Shown one piece after another: positions 7,248 to 15,753 of a DNA stretch of 37,985 nucleotides (positions are counted from its first letter, which is position 1; each line of letters opens with the position of its first letter). Under the pieces are notes generated by a model. The model was given only the letters and a program-made list of their open reading frames with translations. It ran no database searches and was not told the DNA's origin. The position numbers were made by a program, and so were the translations under genes. Source of the stretch: a candidate division WOR-3 bacterium (GTDB lineage: Bacteria; Hydrothermota; Tepidihabitantia; Tepidihabitantales; Tepidihabitantaceae); assembly GCA_039801365.1 (NCBI GenBank), contig JBDRUN010000013.1, positions 1-37,985 of the forward strand, in the 5' to 3' direction.

Positions 7248-7594
7248 ATCAGAAGATCGAGACGCTTCGTTCGCTTGAGGAATTCGATCACATCCTGCGC
7301 GACATTGAGAGCGAGCACTACCAGGCGGTTGGATTCAAGGACATCCAGCCATCCGATGAATTTATCAAGACTGCGGAGAAAGAACGGGCCAAACTCACAA
7401 AGAAGATTGACCCAAAACTTCTCGCGCAGTACGAGCGGATCATGAAGCGATACGGTGGCAGGGTGGTGGTGCAGGTCATTCGCGAGTTCTGTGGCGGATG
7501 TTACGTCAAACTGCCTTCTGAGCTGGCGGTTCGCTGTCGAACCGAGCTTGTTTCCTGCCCGAACTGCGGTCGGTTTCTGTTCTACGTGAAATAG
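7244..7594 (+). CDS. Short C4 zinc-ribbon protein (zf-RING_7/CdsZ-like C-terminus)
   Basis: The 116-residue protein ends in a four-cysteine zinc ribbon: 'CGGC' then 'CPNC', with 'YVKLPSELAVRCRT' between, followed by 'GRFLFYVK'. This matches the end of the C4-type zinc-ribbon family often found next to RNase H- or PTS-linked genes. The usual ~150-residue N-terminal coiled coil is missing. Instead there are ~75 residues with a short helical part ('SDEFIKTAEKERAKLTKKID'). The start is GTG at 7244, overlapping the EIIA stop. It is the last gene of the tightly overlapping series. Biochemical role unknown. Confidence 0.7.
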   Translation: MNQKIETLRSLEEFDHILRDIESEHYQAVGFKDIQPSDEFIKTAEKERAKLTKKIDPKLLAQYERIMKRYGGRVVVQVIREFCGGCYVKLPSELAVRCRTELVSCPNCGRFLFYVK

Positions 7595-7613
7595 GTCAGT
7601 ATCTTGTTCGGTT

Positions 7614-7629
7614 CCTGCCGTGAGGCAGG
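7614..7629 (+). other. Small GNRA-type hairpin between the zinc-ribbon gene and the barrel gene
   Basis: A perfect 6-bp stem (7614-7619 with 7624-7629) closes a GTGA tetraloop, which is a GNRA loop in RNA. It lies 20 nt after the zinc-ribbon stop and 18 nt before the ATG at 7648. It may protect or attenuate the mRNA at the edge of the ribosomal operon. No T-run follows. Confidence 0.35.
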
Positions 7630-7647
7630 GGAAAGTGACGGACCGCA

Positions 7648-8424
7648 ATGGCTGGGTTGTTCTGGGCGATGCTCTTAGCCTCGTTTGAGTTCGCACCAGC
7701 GACGGGCCGCGTCGGTTCAATGCTCGCCGGTGCGGCGGTTACCGAATGGCAGAGCTCGTTCTGCCTGAACCCAGCACTTGCCGGCCACGCGGAGCAGTAC
7801 TTCGCGGGCGCGACCTACTGCCGGCCGTACGGGCTTGCCGGGCTTGACTGGTTCCACGCCGGTATCGGCACAAACCAGGGACGATGGAGCGGCGGCGTCA
7901 GCATTGGTAGCCTGTCCCTTGACCGGTACCGTGAAACCGAGATAAGACTAGAGGTGGCGGCCGTGCCAGTAGCCTCACTGGCCCTAGGTGCTGCCGCACG
8001 CACACTTATCAATGACGCTGAGCGCCGCGGGACCGATGTCGTGGGCGCCTTTGACATCGGTGCCTGCTGGCACCAGGGGACGTTCGGCTTTGGCGGGGTC
8101 GCGTCGGCAGTCAATGAGCCGGTATTCGACTCGGGCGACAAAAAGCCGCTGCAGCTAGTACTCGGTGCAGCGCTGCGGCCGGTCGAGCAGCTTCTGCTCG
8201 CCCTTGATGTCCGGCGGACTGGGCCGGATGAGGGTGCGGCGTTTGGGATTGAGTTCAACCTTGTGCCGCCGTTGGACCTGAGGGTTGGCATCGGGTACGA
8301 ACCGTTGGTCTATGCCACCGGCGTCGGTTTGCACGTCAGCCCAGTGTCGGTTGACTATGCCTACCGGTTTCATCCTCAGCTCAAGGAAACGCACGTTGTC
8401 GGATTGGCCCTTCAGTGGCGCTAG
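7648..8424 (+). CDS. Outer-membrane beta-barrel protein, PorV/PorQ-like
   Basis: A 258-residue exported protein. The N-terminus is a short hydrophobic stretch ('LFWAMLLASFEFAPATG'). Next comes a segment, 'SSFCLNPALAGHAEQYFAGA', that resembles the 'xxNPA' hallmark at the start of PorV/PorQ and UPF0164 barrels. The rest alternates polar and hydrophobic residues in strand-length blocks and ends in aromatic-rich 'VVGLALQWR', as in outer-membrane barrels. PorV-like proteins act with type IX secretion in Bacteroidota; the window has three proteins with type IX tails. The link to secretion is inferred. The end overlaps the next gene by 10 bases. Confidence 0.6.
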   Translation: MAGLFWAMLLASFEFAPATGRVGSMLAGAAVTEWQSSFCLNPALAGHAEQYFAGATYCRPYGLAGLDWFHAGIGTNQGRWSGGVSIGSLSLDRYRETEIRLEVAAVPVASLALGAAARTLINDAERRGTDVVGAFDIGACWHQGTFGFGGVASAVNEPVFDSGDKKPLQLVLGAALRPVEQLLLALDVRRTGPDEGAAFGIEFNLVPPLDLRVGIGYEPLVYATGVGLHVSPVSVDYAYRFHPQLKETHVVGLALQWR

Positions 8425-10169
8425 TCTGGTTACTGTTCGGTATCGTTCTTCCTATCTCGTCATCCGAACTGCCTGAGAATGAGGATGACAACGCACTCCG
8501 GGATGAAGTTGAATACCTGCTTGCAAACCCGATAGACCTGAACCGGGCAACGGTGGAGGACCTTCTGGCCGTGCCCTGGCTGAATCCGTTACTTGCCTAC
8601 CGGGTTGTTGCGGCTCGGGATTCGGCTGGCGGTTTTGCTGCTGTCCGCGAGCTCTTGGACGTGCCGGGCATGACTAAGGAGCAATATGAACTGCTCCGGT
8701 CGGTCGTGACGGTCGCAAGAAAGCCGTCACCGAACTGGGCTGGCAGTGCGCTCGCGCGGGTAGTCACTGATTCAGTGCCGCCAAGGATGCGGTCGTGGGC
8801 CTCGTTGAAGAGGCTAAATGTCACGCAAGGTTCTTGGCGGGGCAGCGCGGTGGTTGAGAAAGATCGTGGTGAGATTGGCTGGGCCGACTGGTTGGGTATC
8901 GGCATTCAGCACACAGGGACTAGGCTCCGCGTCACCGCGGGTGACTACAGCACAGGCCTGGGTCTCGGCCTAGTATTCTCCGGCCCGTACCAGCGTGGTT
9001 CGACCACCTGGCTTGCCAGCAGCGGTGCACCTTCGATGATGCGACTCGTCGGCACTGCACTGGAAAACCGCAACCTGCGGGGCCTGGGTGTGGAATTGAA
9101 TTCGGGGAGTTGGCGATTCGGTGGATTCGGCTCCTTGGCGGCACGCGACGCACGGCTCAACCCGGACGGCACGGTTGAACGGCTGATGCTTTCAGGCACG
9201 CACGATTCGGCGTCTTCGGTCTGGCGCCGCCGTATCCAGGAGGCATCGGTTGGAGTGCTTGCTGACAGGTTCTGGCAGCGCGTGCGGGTTCAGGTCGGTG
9301 GGTGCGGAGTACGGTACAGCCGAGCATTCGTTCCCCAAGATTCGGTGCACTCCTTCTGTGGCAACGCACTTGCGGTCGGTGGCGTCGGACTTGAGGCCTG
9401 CGCCGGCGCATACCTGGTCCGGGCTGAAGCAGCAGGGTCAAGTGACGGTGGGTACGCAGCAGCAATGATGCTGGACGGCAACTGGCCGAGCTGGACCGCA
9501 GATTTAGCTGTGACCGGATACACCGCACGCTTTTTCGCACCGCTCGGCCGGTGGCGAGCGCTGACTGACCGCAGGAGCCGGCTCGAAGGTCGAGTCGGGC
9601 TTGGATTTCGGCATGCCGGATTTCGTGCCAAGCTCAGTGGCAACACCTACCGGGACTTCGTGCTGGATTCGCTCCCGGCGAAGTTGGAGCTGGACCTCGG
9701 GTACAACCCGGGACGATTCGAGGCCAAGCTCAAACTGGGTCGAAGCTCGCGACTTGAGCAGGGGCGGTCAAGAACCGCGCAGCTTGAACTAGACTGCGAC
9801 CTTACGCGGACCGGGCTTAGACTGGTCTTAGCAGACGAATATCCGGAACTCGTTTCCGGCAGAGGACGAATGGCCGGCCTGGTTGCAAAGGTCAAGCTGG
9901 ACCGCTTCTGGCTCGTGCTGACCGCGGCGCGGTTTGACATTGTCGGCAAAGGGGTCAGAATGTACTTTACTGAATACGGTCCGATGCGTGTCGGTTTCGG
10001 GTTCAGCACATCAAGTTCAGCCTGGCGAGGCACGCTAGGGTTCGGCTACAGAGTCAACCGGAGAACCGGTATTGGCATCCGGCTCGGCTACACGGCAAGG
10101 CAGACTATCAGCTTGGAATCCGGGGTACAGCTTGAGGTAGGGTTTCCGGAAGGAATCTCCAAAGACTGA
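8415..10169 (+). CDS. Helix-hairpin-helix protein fused to a predicted outer-membrane barrel
   Basis: The start is GTG at 8415, inside the end of the previous gene. Residues 1-18 look like a signal peptide ('LVWLLFGIVLPISSS'). Residues ~35-95 carry two ComEA-like helix-hairpin-helix units ('NPIDLNRATVEDLLAVPWLN' and 'FAAVRELLDVPGMTKEQYEL'). The remaining ~480 residues are rich in Gly, Arg and aromatic residues in alternating strands ('GDYSTGLGLGLVFSGPYQRG', 'GIGIRLGYTARQTISLE'), as in large outer-membrane barrels. Similar fusions are known in Bacteroidota and WOR-3-like genomes, but the role is unknown. A ComEA-like domain on the periplasmic side could bind DNA, which would suggest uptake; this is inference. 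Confidence 0.65.
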   Translation: MALVWLLFGIVLPISSSELPENEDDNALRDEVEYLLANPIDLNRATVEDLLAVPWLNPLLAYRVVAARDSAGGFAAVRELLDVPGMTKEQYELLRSVVTVARKPSPNWAGSALARVVTDSVPPRMRSWASLKRLNVTQGSWRGSAVVEKDRGEIGWADWLGIGIQHTGTRLRVTAGDYSTGLGLGLVFSGPYQRGSTTWLASSGAPSMMRLVGTALENRNLRGLGVELNSGSWRFGGFGSLAARDARLNPDGTVERLMLSGTHDSASSVWRRRIQEASVGVLADRFWQRVRVQVGGCGVRYSRAFVPQDSVHSFCGNALAVGGVGLEACAGAYLVRAEAAGSSDGGYAAAMMLDGNWPSWTADLAVTGYTARFFAPLGRWRALTDRRSRLEGRVGLGFRHAGFRAKLSGNTYRDFVLDSLPAKLELDLGYNPGRFEAKLKLGRSSRLEQGRSRTAQLELDCDLTRTGLRLVLADEYPELVSGRGRMAGLVAKVKLDRFWLVLTAARFDIVGKGVRMYFTEYGPMRVGFGFSTSSSAWRGTLGFGYRVNRRTGIGIRLGYTARQTISLESGVQLEVGFPEGISKD

Positions 10170-10270
10170 GGACGCGCTGCCCTGTCCTTGGCGGTACGCG
10201 TATTGCTAGAGGCAAGAATCACCAACTCAGATACAGGCGCAAGAGCCCGAAGCGACGTATTTCTTGTCTG

Positions 10271-11101
10271 ATGGTTGATTACCACGTTCACCCGAACTTC
10301 TCTCATGATGCCCGAGGCAGTATTGAAAACTACTGCCAGCGGGCAGTTGAAATCGGATTGAAGGAAATCTGTTTCACCACCCACTACGAGCCTGACCCGG
10401 TCCGAGGTGCCATCGAGTTCGTCATGGTCAATGGGAAAAGACTTTCGCCGCACTCAGAATGGGCCGATGCTTACTTCGCAGCGATAGAAAAGGCAAGGTT
10501 GCGATTTCCGAATCTCGCTGTTCTGGCCGGGGTAGAAATCGGATATGAGATGGGAATCGAGGGTTTGGTGAGTGATTTCCTTGCGAAGTACCGGTTTGAC
10601 TACGTACTTGGCGCGGTGCATTGCCTGGACCACGTATGCTTGACCTCGGCCGGCGAACTCGAGGCATTCCGAGCAGCCTTTGGTAAGCAATCGCCCTCAT
10701 CCATCGTCGAACAGTACTTCAAATACATCAGGGCAGCGGCTGGGGCCGGGCTATTCGACTGCCTGGCACACCTGGATATCTACCGTAAGTACATCATGTC
10801 ACTCTACGGCCCGGAGTTCAATGAATGCGTCCGACAGGGAATGAGAGAGTTGCTTCGCGATCTGGTGCAGACCGGAATCGGGCTTGAGGTGAATACTTCG
10901 GCCATGCGGCGAGCCGACCCAGAACCATATCCGGCAAAAGAGATATTGCGTCAGGCCAAAGATGCCGGCATCAAGGTATTCACCATCGGATCGGATGCGC
11001 ACAAGCCTGAACACCTCGGGTCCGGCTTGGAACCGACGACCAGATTGTTGTCCGGCCTTGGCATTACGCCGGCCCGCTTCCGGCTCCGACAGACGCTCTA
11101 G
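10271..11101 (+). CDS. PHP-family phosphatase (histidinol-phosphatase HisK-like)
   Basis: The 276-residue product starts with 'DYHVHPNFSHDA' (His5, His7, His12), the first metal-binding motif of PHP phosphoesterases. Other ligands follow: 'ICFTTHYEPDP', 'AGVEIGYE', 'GAVHCLD', 'DCLAHLDIYRK' and 'FTIGSDAHKPEHLG' near the end. This order fits HisK-type histidinol-phosphatases, which make histidinol; no other his gene is near, so the substrate is uncertain. There is no clear ribosome binding site before the ATG at 10271 and about 100 bases separate it from the barrel gene. It converges with the gene at 11148. Confidence 0.8.
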   Translation: MVDYHVHPNFSHDARGSIENYCQRAVEIGLKEICFTTHYEPDPVRGAIEFVMVNGKRLSPHSEWADAYFAAIEKARLRFPNLAVLAGVEIGYEMGIEGLVSDFLAKYRFDYVLGAVHCLDHVCLTSAGELEAFRAAFGKQSPSSIVEQYFKYIRAAAGAGLFDCLAHLDIYRKYIMSLYGPEFNECVRQGMRELLRDLVQTGIGLEVNTSAMRRADPEPYPAKEILRQAKDAGIKVFTIGSDAHKPEHLGSGLEPTTRLLSGLGITPARFRLRQTL

Positions 11102-11147
11102 CGCGGCTGTCCGCTATTTCAACAGCAGCTGCTACTCTAGCCGGACC

Positions 11148-12284
11148 CTAAGGCGTTACCGTCGCAACGTATCTCTGGCCCTGGCCAGTATACTCCAGCA
11201 CCGCGGCACTCTTTATCGGATTCCCCGACTCGTCAAAGCTTATCCTCCCGGACACGCACGGGAAATCCTTGATTGCCGCTAGGGCGTCGCGGATTTCCTT
11301 CGGCGAGAGCTTCGGTGCTTTCTTCAACGCCTCAATCAGCAGGAGCGCGGCATCGTACCCGAGCGTCGCCAGAGCATCGGGTCGCTGGCCGTATTTGGCC
11401 TGGTACTTGCCAACCCATTCTTGGACCTCTGGCCGCGGGTCGTCCGGCGAGTAGTGGTTGGTGAAGTACCCGCCGTGGATCGCACTACCGGCAATCTTCA
11501 GCATTTGCGGCGAGTCCCAGCCGTCTCCGCCCAACAGGCGTGCAGTCACACCGAGCTGCCGTGCCTGCTTCGCAATCAGACCGACCTTGTTATAGTAGTC
11601 TGGAATAAACAGGACGTCTGGGTTCTGTTGCTTTAGTTTTGTAAGAATCGCCGAGAAGTCAACGTCATCTTTGGCATAGGACTCGAAAGCAGTCACCGTG
11701 CCTCCGCGCTCCTCAAAAGCTGCGCGGAAGAAATCGGCGAGCCCCTTCGAGTAGTCGTTGCCGACGTCAAATATGACCGCTGCGGTCCGGGCCTTAAGGC
11801 TGTCACGGGCAAACTTCGCCGCGACTTTGCCCTGGAAGGGGTCGATGAAACACGCCCGGAACACGTAGTCCTTCCTCTTGCCGTCGTCTGTGACGGTGAC
11901 CTTTGGGTTAGTCGAGGTCGGCGTGATCATTGGTATCTTGGACGCCTGGCACTTGTCGGAAAGTGGTACTGAGCATTTCGATGACACCGAGCCAATTATC
12001 GCAACCACACCATCCATGTCGATGAGCTTGCTACCGGCGTTTGCAGTTTCGGTCGGATCATTTTTGTCGTCACTGGTAATCACCTGGACCTTTTTCCCGG
12101 CCAGGCCGCCAGCCTCGTTTACTTCCTCAAACGCCAGCATTGCGCCGTTCATCGTGGACTCGCCGAAGGTCTTGACATCACCCGTGAGTGGCACGATCAG
12201 ACCGACCTTGATAGTATCGGCTCGCTCACACACGGCTGCGGCCAATGCAATTGCACTGACCAGTACTGCTCTTACGATACGCAT
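11148..12284 (-). CDS. Periplasmic branched-chain amino-acid-type binding protein (LivJ/K family)
   Basis: The 378-residue product begins with a signal sequence ('MRIVRAVLVSAIALAAAVC'). The type I periplasmic-binding fold follows: 'IKVGLIVPLTGDVKTFGEST', 'GAMLAFEEVNEAGGLAGKKV', 'VVAIIGSVSSKCSVPLSD', 'PMITPTSTNP' and 'FRACFIDPFQGKVAAKFA'. The family binds Leu/Ile/Val, related amino acids or amides for an ABC importer. No permease or ATPase gene (livHMGF) is in the window, so it is an orphan here. A strong AGGAGG sits 5 nt before the ATG. It is the last gene of the ptsH operon. The lipobox is poor, so a soluble periplasmic protein is more likely. Confidence 0.88.
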   Translation of the reverse strand: MRIVRAVLVSAIALAAAVCERADTIKVGLIVPLTGDVKTFGESTMNGAMLAFEEVNEAGGLAGKKVQVITSDDKNDPTETANAGSKLIDMDGVVAIIGSVSSKCSVPLSDKCQASKIPMITPTSTNPKVTVTDDGKRKDYVFRACFIDPFQGKVAAKFARDSLKARTAAVIFDVGNDYSKGLADFFRAAFEERGGTVTAFESYAKDDVDFSAILTKLKQQNPDVLFIPDYYNKVGLIAKQARQLGVTARLLGGDGWDSPQMLKIAGSAIHGGYFTNHYSPDDPRPEVQEWVGKYQAKYGQRPDALATLGYDAALLLIEALKKAPKLSPKEIRDALAAIKDFPCVSGRISFDESGNPIKSAAVLEYTGQGQRYVATVTP

Positions 12285-12296
12285 TCGATCCTCCTT

Positions 12297-12368
12297 TCAC
12301 TGTTTCTTGCACTTACGATACCAGCCAACACACATTGGGACGCCGGCTTGAAAAAGCCAGTCGTGCAT
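12297..12368 (-). CDS. Candidate 23-residue small protein between tgt and the binding-protein gene
   Basis: A small frame runs from an ATG at 12368 to a TGA at 12297-12299, leaving room only for the AGGAGG of the next gene. The peptide starts 'MHDWLFQAGVPMCVGW' and ends with a Cys-Lys-rich 'YRKCKKQ'. Two cysteines and three aromatic residues in 23 positions are unusual for random sequence. No ribosome binding site is clear; the start lies in a region of CCGATG-like repeats. It could be a real small protein, a leader peptide or chance. A hairpin with a 4-nt loop (12345-12358) lies inside it. Confidence 0.25.
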   Translation of the reverse strand: MHDWLFQAGVPMCVGWYRKCKKQ

Positions 12369-12381
12369 CGGACATCGGTCG

Positions 12382-13566
<1,185 letters not shown>

Positions 13567-13588
13567 TCAGGTCTTTGCGCCTTGTCCT

Positions 13589-14686
13589 CTAGATAACTTC
13601 AAGTTCTGAGAACCCTCCAAGGTTCAGACGCCGCGGAGTTCCCCTGACGGTTGACTCCTCACCAAGAATTGATCGTTCAAGTAATGCCCACTCGACTTGA
13701 GCATTGCGGTTAACAATCGAGTCGCGGATAATCGAGTCGTGGATCTCTGCATCCGAGCCAACTGACACGTTCGGTCCGATGACCGAGTTTCTGATGCTGG
13801 CGTCGTCGTGCACCCAAACCGGAGGCACGAAAACCACCCCCTCACGTTGGCGGTAGTGACCCTGTCTTGCCAGCAGATATCGGTTCGTTGCCAAGAGAGC
13901 ATCTGGAGTTCCGCAGTCAAGCCAGCGGTCGATCCGTTTCGCCCTCATTACCGTACCCGCCTTGAGCATTAGACGCAGCGCATCCGTGAGCTGGAATTCG
14001 TCCCGGGTTCGCTGTCCGGTCTGGATGAGCTCTCGCAGCGAATCAAACAGCACGCAGGCGTCGGTGAAGTAGTACAGCCCGACAATCGCCAAGTTGCTAG
14101 TGGGGTGCTTCGGCTTCTCTACTGCCTGCTTCACAGTATCACCGTCCAGCTCCACGATACCAAACCGCCTCGGGTCCTCCACTTCCTTGACGCCGATAAG
14201 ATTCTCGTGCCCAACCATCTCGGTCATGTTGAGGTCCACAATTGTATCCCCGAGCACGATAAGAATCGGTTCGTGGCCAAAGTAGTCCCGACCTCGATAA
14301 ACGGCATCTCCCAGGCCCTTCGGATCGTCCTGTTCCACAAAGCGGAACCGTGTCCGGTAGCTGGTCTCAAGATAGGACTTTATTTTCCCACCCTGGACGC
14401 CGACTACGACGACGACCTCTTCTGGTCGGGCCGGCAAAAGGCGGTCCATGATGTGGCCGATTATCGGCTTGCCGGCAACCTCAAGCAGGACCTTAGGCGT
14501 GGCGTGCGTATGCGGCCGCAGCCGGCGTCCTTCACCCGCGGCCGGTATCAGGGCTTTGAACCGAATCGCTCCGGCAGACTTCCCTGCCGCGAACTTGGCC
14601 TTGGTCCTGGCTGGCAATTTCCTAGTACACAATGTTTGACTTCTGCGCCCTGAACTCCGACTTCCGACCTCGGACTTCCTCCTCAA
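13589..14686 (-). CDS. Sugar-1-phosphate nucleotidyltransferase with C-terminal beta-helix
   Basis: The enzyme probably makes an NDP-sugar from hexose-1-phosphate. The catalytic core starts near residue 43: 'FKALIPAAGEGRRLRPHTHA', then 'PKVLLEVAGKPIIGHIMDRL', 'LIVLGDTIVDLNM' and 'DEFQLTDALRLML'. After 'DRWLDCGTPDALLATNRYLL' comes a left-handed beta-helix with hexapeptide repeats ('SIRNSVIGPNVSVGSDAEIH'), as in RmlA-long/GlmU-like enzymes. The start is TTG, overlapping the previous stop (TTGA) and backed by GGGAGG 5 nt upstream. The first ~42 residues are a basic, low-complexity extension encoded partly by 7-bp repeats. Its neighbour makes hexose phosphates, which fits a sugar-nucleotide route. 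Sugar identity is not known. Confidence 0.82.
   Translation of the reverse strand: MRRKSEVGSRSSGRRSQTLCTRKLPARTKAKFAAGKSAGAIRFKALIPAAGEGRRLRPHTHATPKVLLEVAGKPIIGHIMDRLLPARPEEVVVVVGVQGGKIKSYLETSYRTRFRFVEQDDPKGLGDAVYRGRDYFGHEPILIVLGDTIVDLNMTEMVGHENLIGVKEVEDPRRFGIVELDGDTVKQAVEKPKHPTSNLAIVGLYYFTDACVLFDSLRELIQTGQRTRDEFQLTDALRLMLKAGTVMRAKRIDRWLDCGTPDALLATNRYLLARQGHYRQREGVVFVPPVWVHDDASIRNSVIGPNVSVGSDAEIHDSIIRDSIVNRNAQVEWALLERSILGEESTVRGTPRRLNLGGFSELEVI
14638..14679 (-). repeat. Six 7-bp tandem repeats at the start of the nucleotidyltransferase gene
   Basis: Read on the minus strand, six adjacent heptamers fill this stretch exactly: two identical GGAAGTC units (14673-14679 and 14659-14665), and CGAGGTC, GGAGTTC, AGGGCGC and AGAAGTC. 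The repeat begins 4 bases after the TTG start codon and encodes part of the non-conserved N-terminal extension. This is the cleanest copy of the heptamer family in the window. Confidence 0.75.
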
Positions 14687-15753
14687 CGTTTCCTCCCTGC
14701 CCAGTCCATTCTGCGTTTCAGTTCGTCTATCCTCGCAACCGGCATAGGATTCACGTGTCGTCGCCGGGCCAGTTCTACGCTTACCATATCACCAAGCATC
14801 AGTAGGGAGAATATCCGGGCGAGCTCGGACCGGCCCTGCGACTCAAGCTGCACTGCCCGATAGTATCCGGTCCGGGTCATTTCCAGTAAGTGCTTCAGGC
14901 GCAGTCTAGTCCGGGTGTGGGTGGCCGCGTCGAGCAGGGCGATGAGTACAGTCCGTTGCGCCAGAAACCGAGGCGCTCCGATGCCGACAAGCTCGTTATG
15001 GTTCTGTTCTGGCAGCGCGTTTACGTGGCACATGACCTTGGCATTCTCGTTGAGCTGGCACTGCCACCGCTCGGCAACTGCGTCCAGCAGCCGGCTGGTG
15101 GAGTACACGACCGGCAGCCGGCTGTCAAGAACCCGTGCCAGCACCCTGGCTCGGTTCAACCACAGACGACGGTTTTTCCTAATCAACCCCACCGCTTCGA
15201 CCAAGTCCTGCCGGTAACTGCGGCATATCCGCAACTGTTCGAGCCCGACCAGTAACGGCACGAAGAGATAACCCAGTGCAGCCCGCGGCGGTAGTCCGGC
15301 CGACAACAGGACAACCGGCACTCCAGCCCGTTGAGCAAGCTCAGCCAGTCGGCCGCCGCTTGTCACCGCGATCACCCGGCACCGTATCCTCCTCGCCTGT
15401 TCGAATGCCGACAGCGTCTCTTCGGTATTGCCTGAATAGCTAACTGCGAAGAAGAGACTTCGGCGTGTCACAATCGCAGGAACTACATAGTCACGACAAA
15501 CGATGATTGGTAGCGTGAGTTCGGAGCCCAGCAGACCGCGCAGAACACTCCCGCCGATTGCCGAGCCACCCATTCCAGCCACAACCACATTGTCGAACCG
15601 TCTGACAGAGCCGTAATCAACCCGGTCTGCGATCGCACGGGCTTGTTCGATCTGCTCTGGCAGGCCAAGCACCAGCGTGAGCATCTGCCGGTAACCGTCC
15701 AGCGCCGCACGAACTTTCGACCCTTGAATTCCGGCATTAGCATCAAGTCTCAT
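14683..15753 (-). CDS. Bifunctional phosphoglucose/phosphomannose isomerase
   Basis: The enzyme interconverts fructose-6-P with glucose-6-P and mannose-6-P. The 356-residue product has the SIS-domain signature of this family: 'NVVVAGMGGSAIGGSVLRGL', 'PIIVCRDYVVPAIV', 'FFAVSYSGNTEETLSAFEQA', 'RVIAVTSGGRLAELA' and 'PPRAALGYLFVPLL'. The C-terminal half carries 'AERWQCQLNENAKVMCHVNA' followed by 'LPEQNHNELVG', which hold the catalytic Glu/His of the archaeal-type enzyme. The ATG overlaps the ptsI stop (ATGA). Placement between PTS proteins and an NDP-sugar synthase suggests it feeds sugar-nucleotide synthesis. Confidence 0.9.
   Translation of the reverse strand: MRLDANAGIQGSKVRAALDGYRQMLTLVLGLPEQIEQARAIADRVDYGSVRRFDNVVVAGMGGSAIGGSVLRGLLGSELTLPIIVCRDYVVPAIVTRRSLFFAVSYSGNTEETLSAFEQARRIRCRVIAVTSGGRLAELAQRAGVPVVLLSAGLPPRAALGYLFVPLLVGLEQLRICRSYRQDLVEAVGLIRKNRRLWLNRARVLARVLDSRLPVVYSTSRLLDAVAERWQCQLNENAKVMCHVNALPEQNHNELVGIGAPRFLAQRTVLIALLDAATHTRTRLRLKHLLEMTRTGYYRAVQLESQGRSELARIFSLLMLGDMVSVELARRRHVNPMPVARIDELKRRMDWAGRKR

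Noticed and set aside
10170-10270. Promoter for the PHP phosphatase gene
   Set aside because: No -35/-10 pair with 15-19 bp spacing was convincing.
11102-11147. Possible bidirectional terminator between the convergent genes
   Set aside because: Only a short CGGCT/AGCCG inverted repeat with a long imperfect interior and no T-run; too weak to call.
12345-12358. Hairpin with GAAA/TTTC loop after tgt as a terminator
   Set aside because: Stem of only 5 bp, no T-run, and the downstream gene is close and shares the operon.
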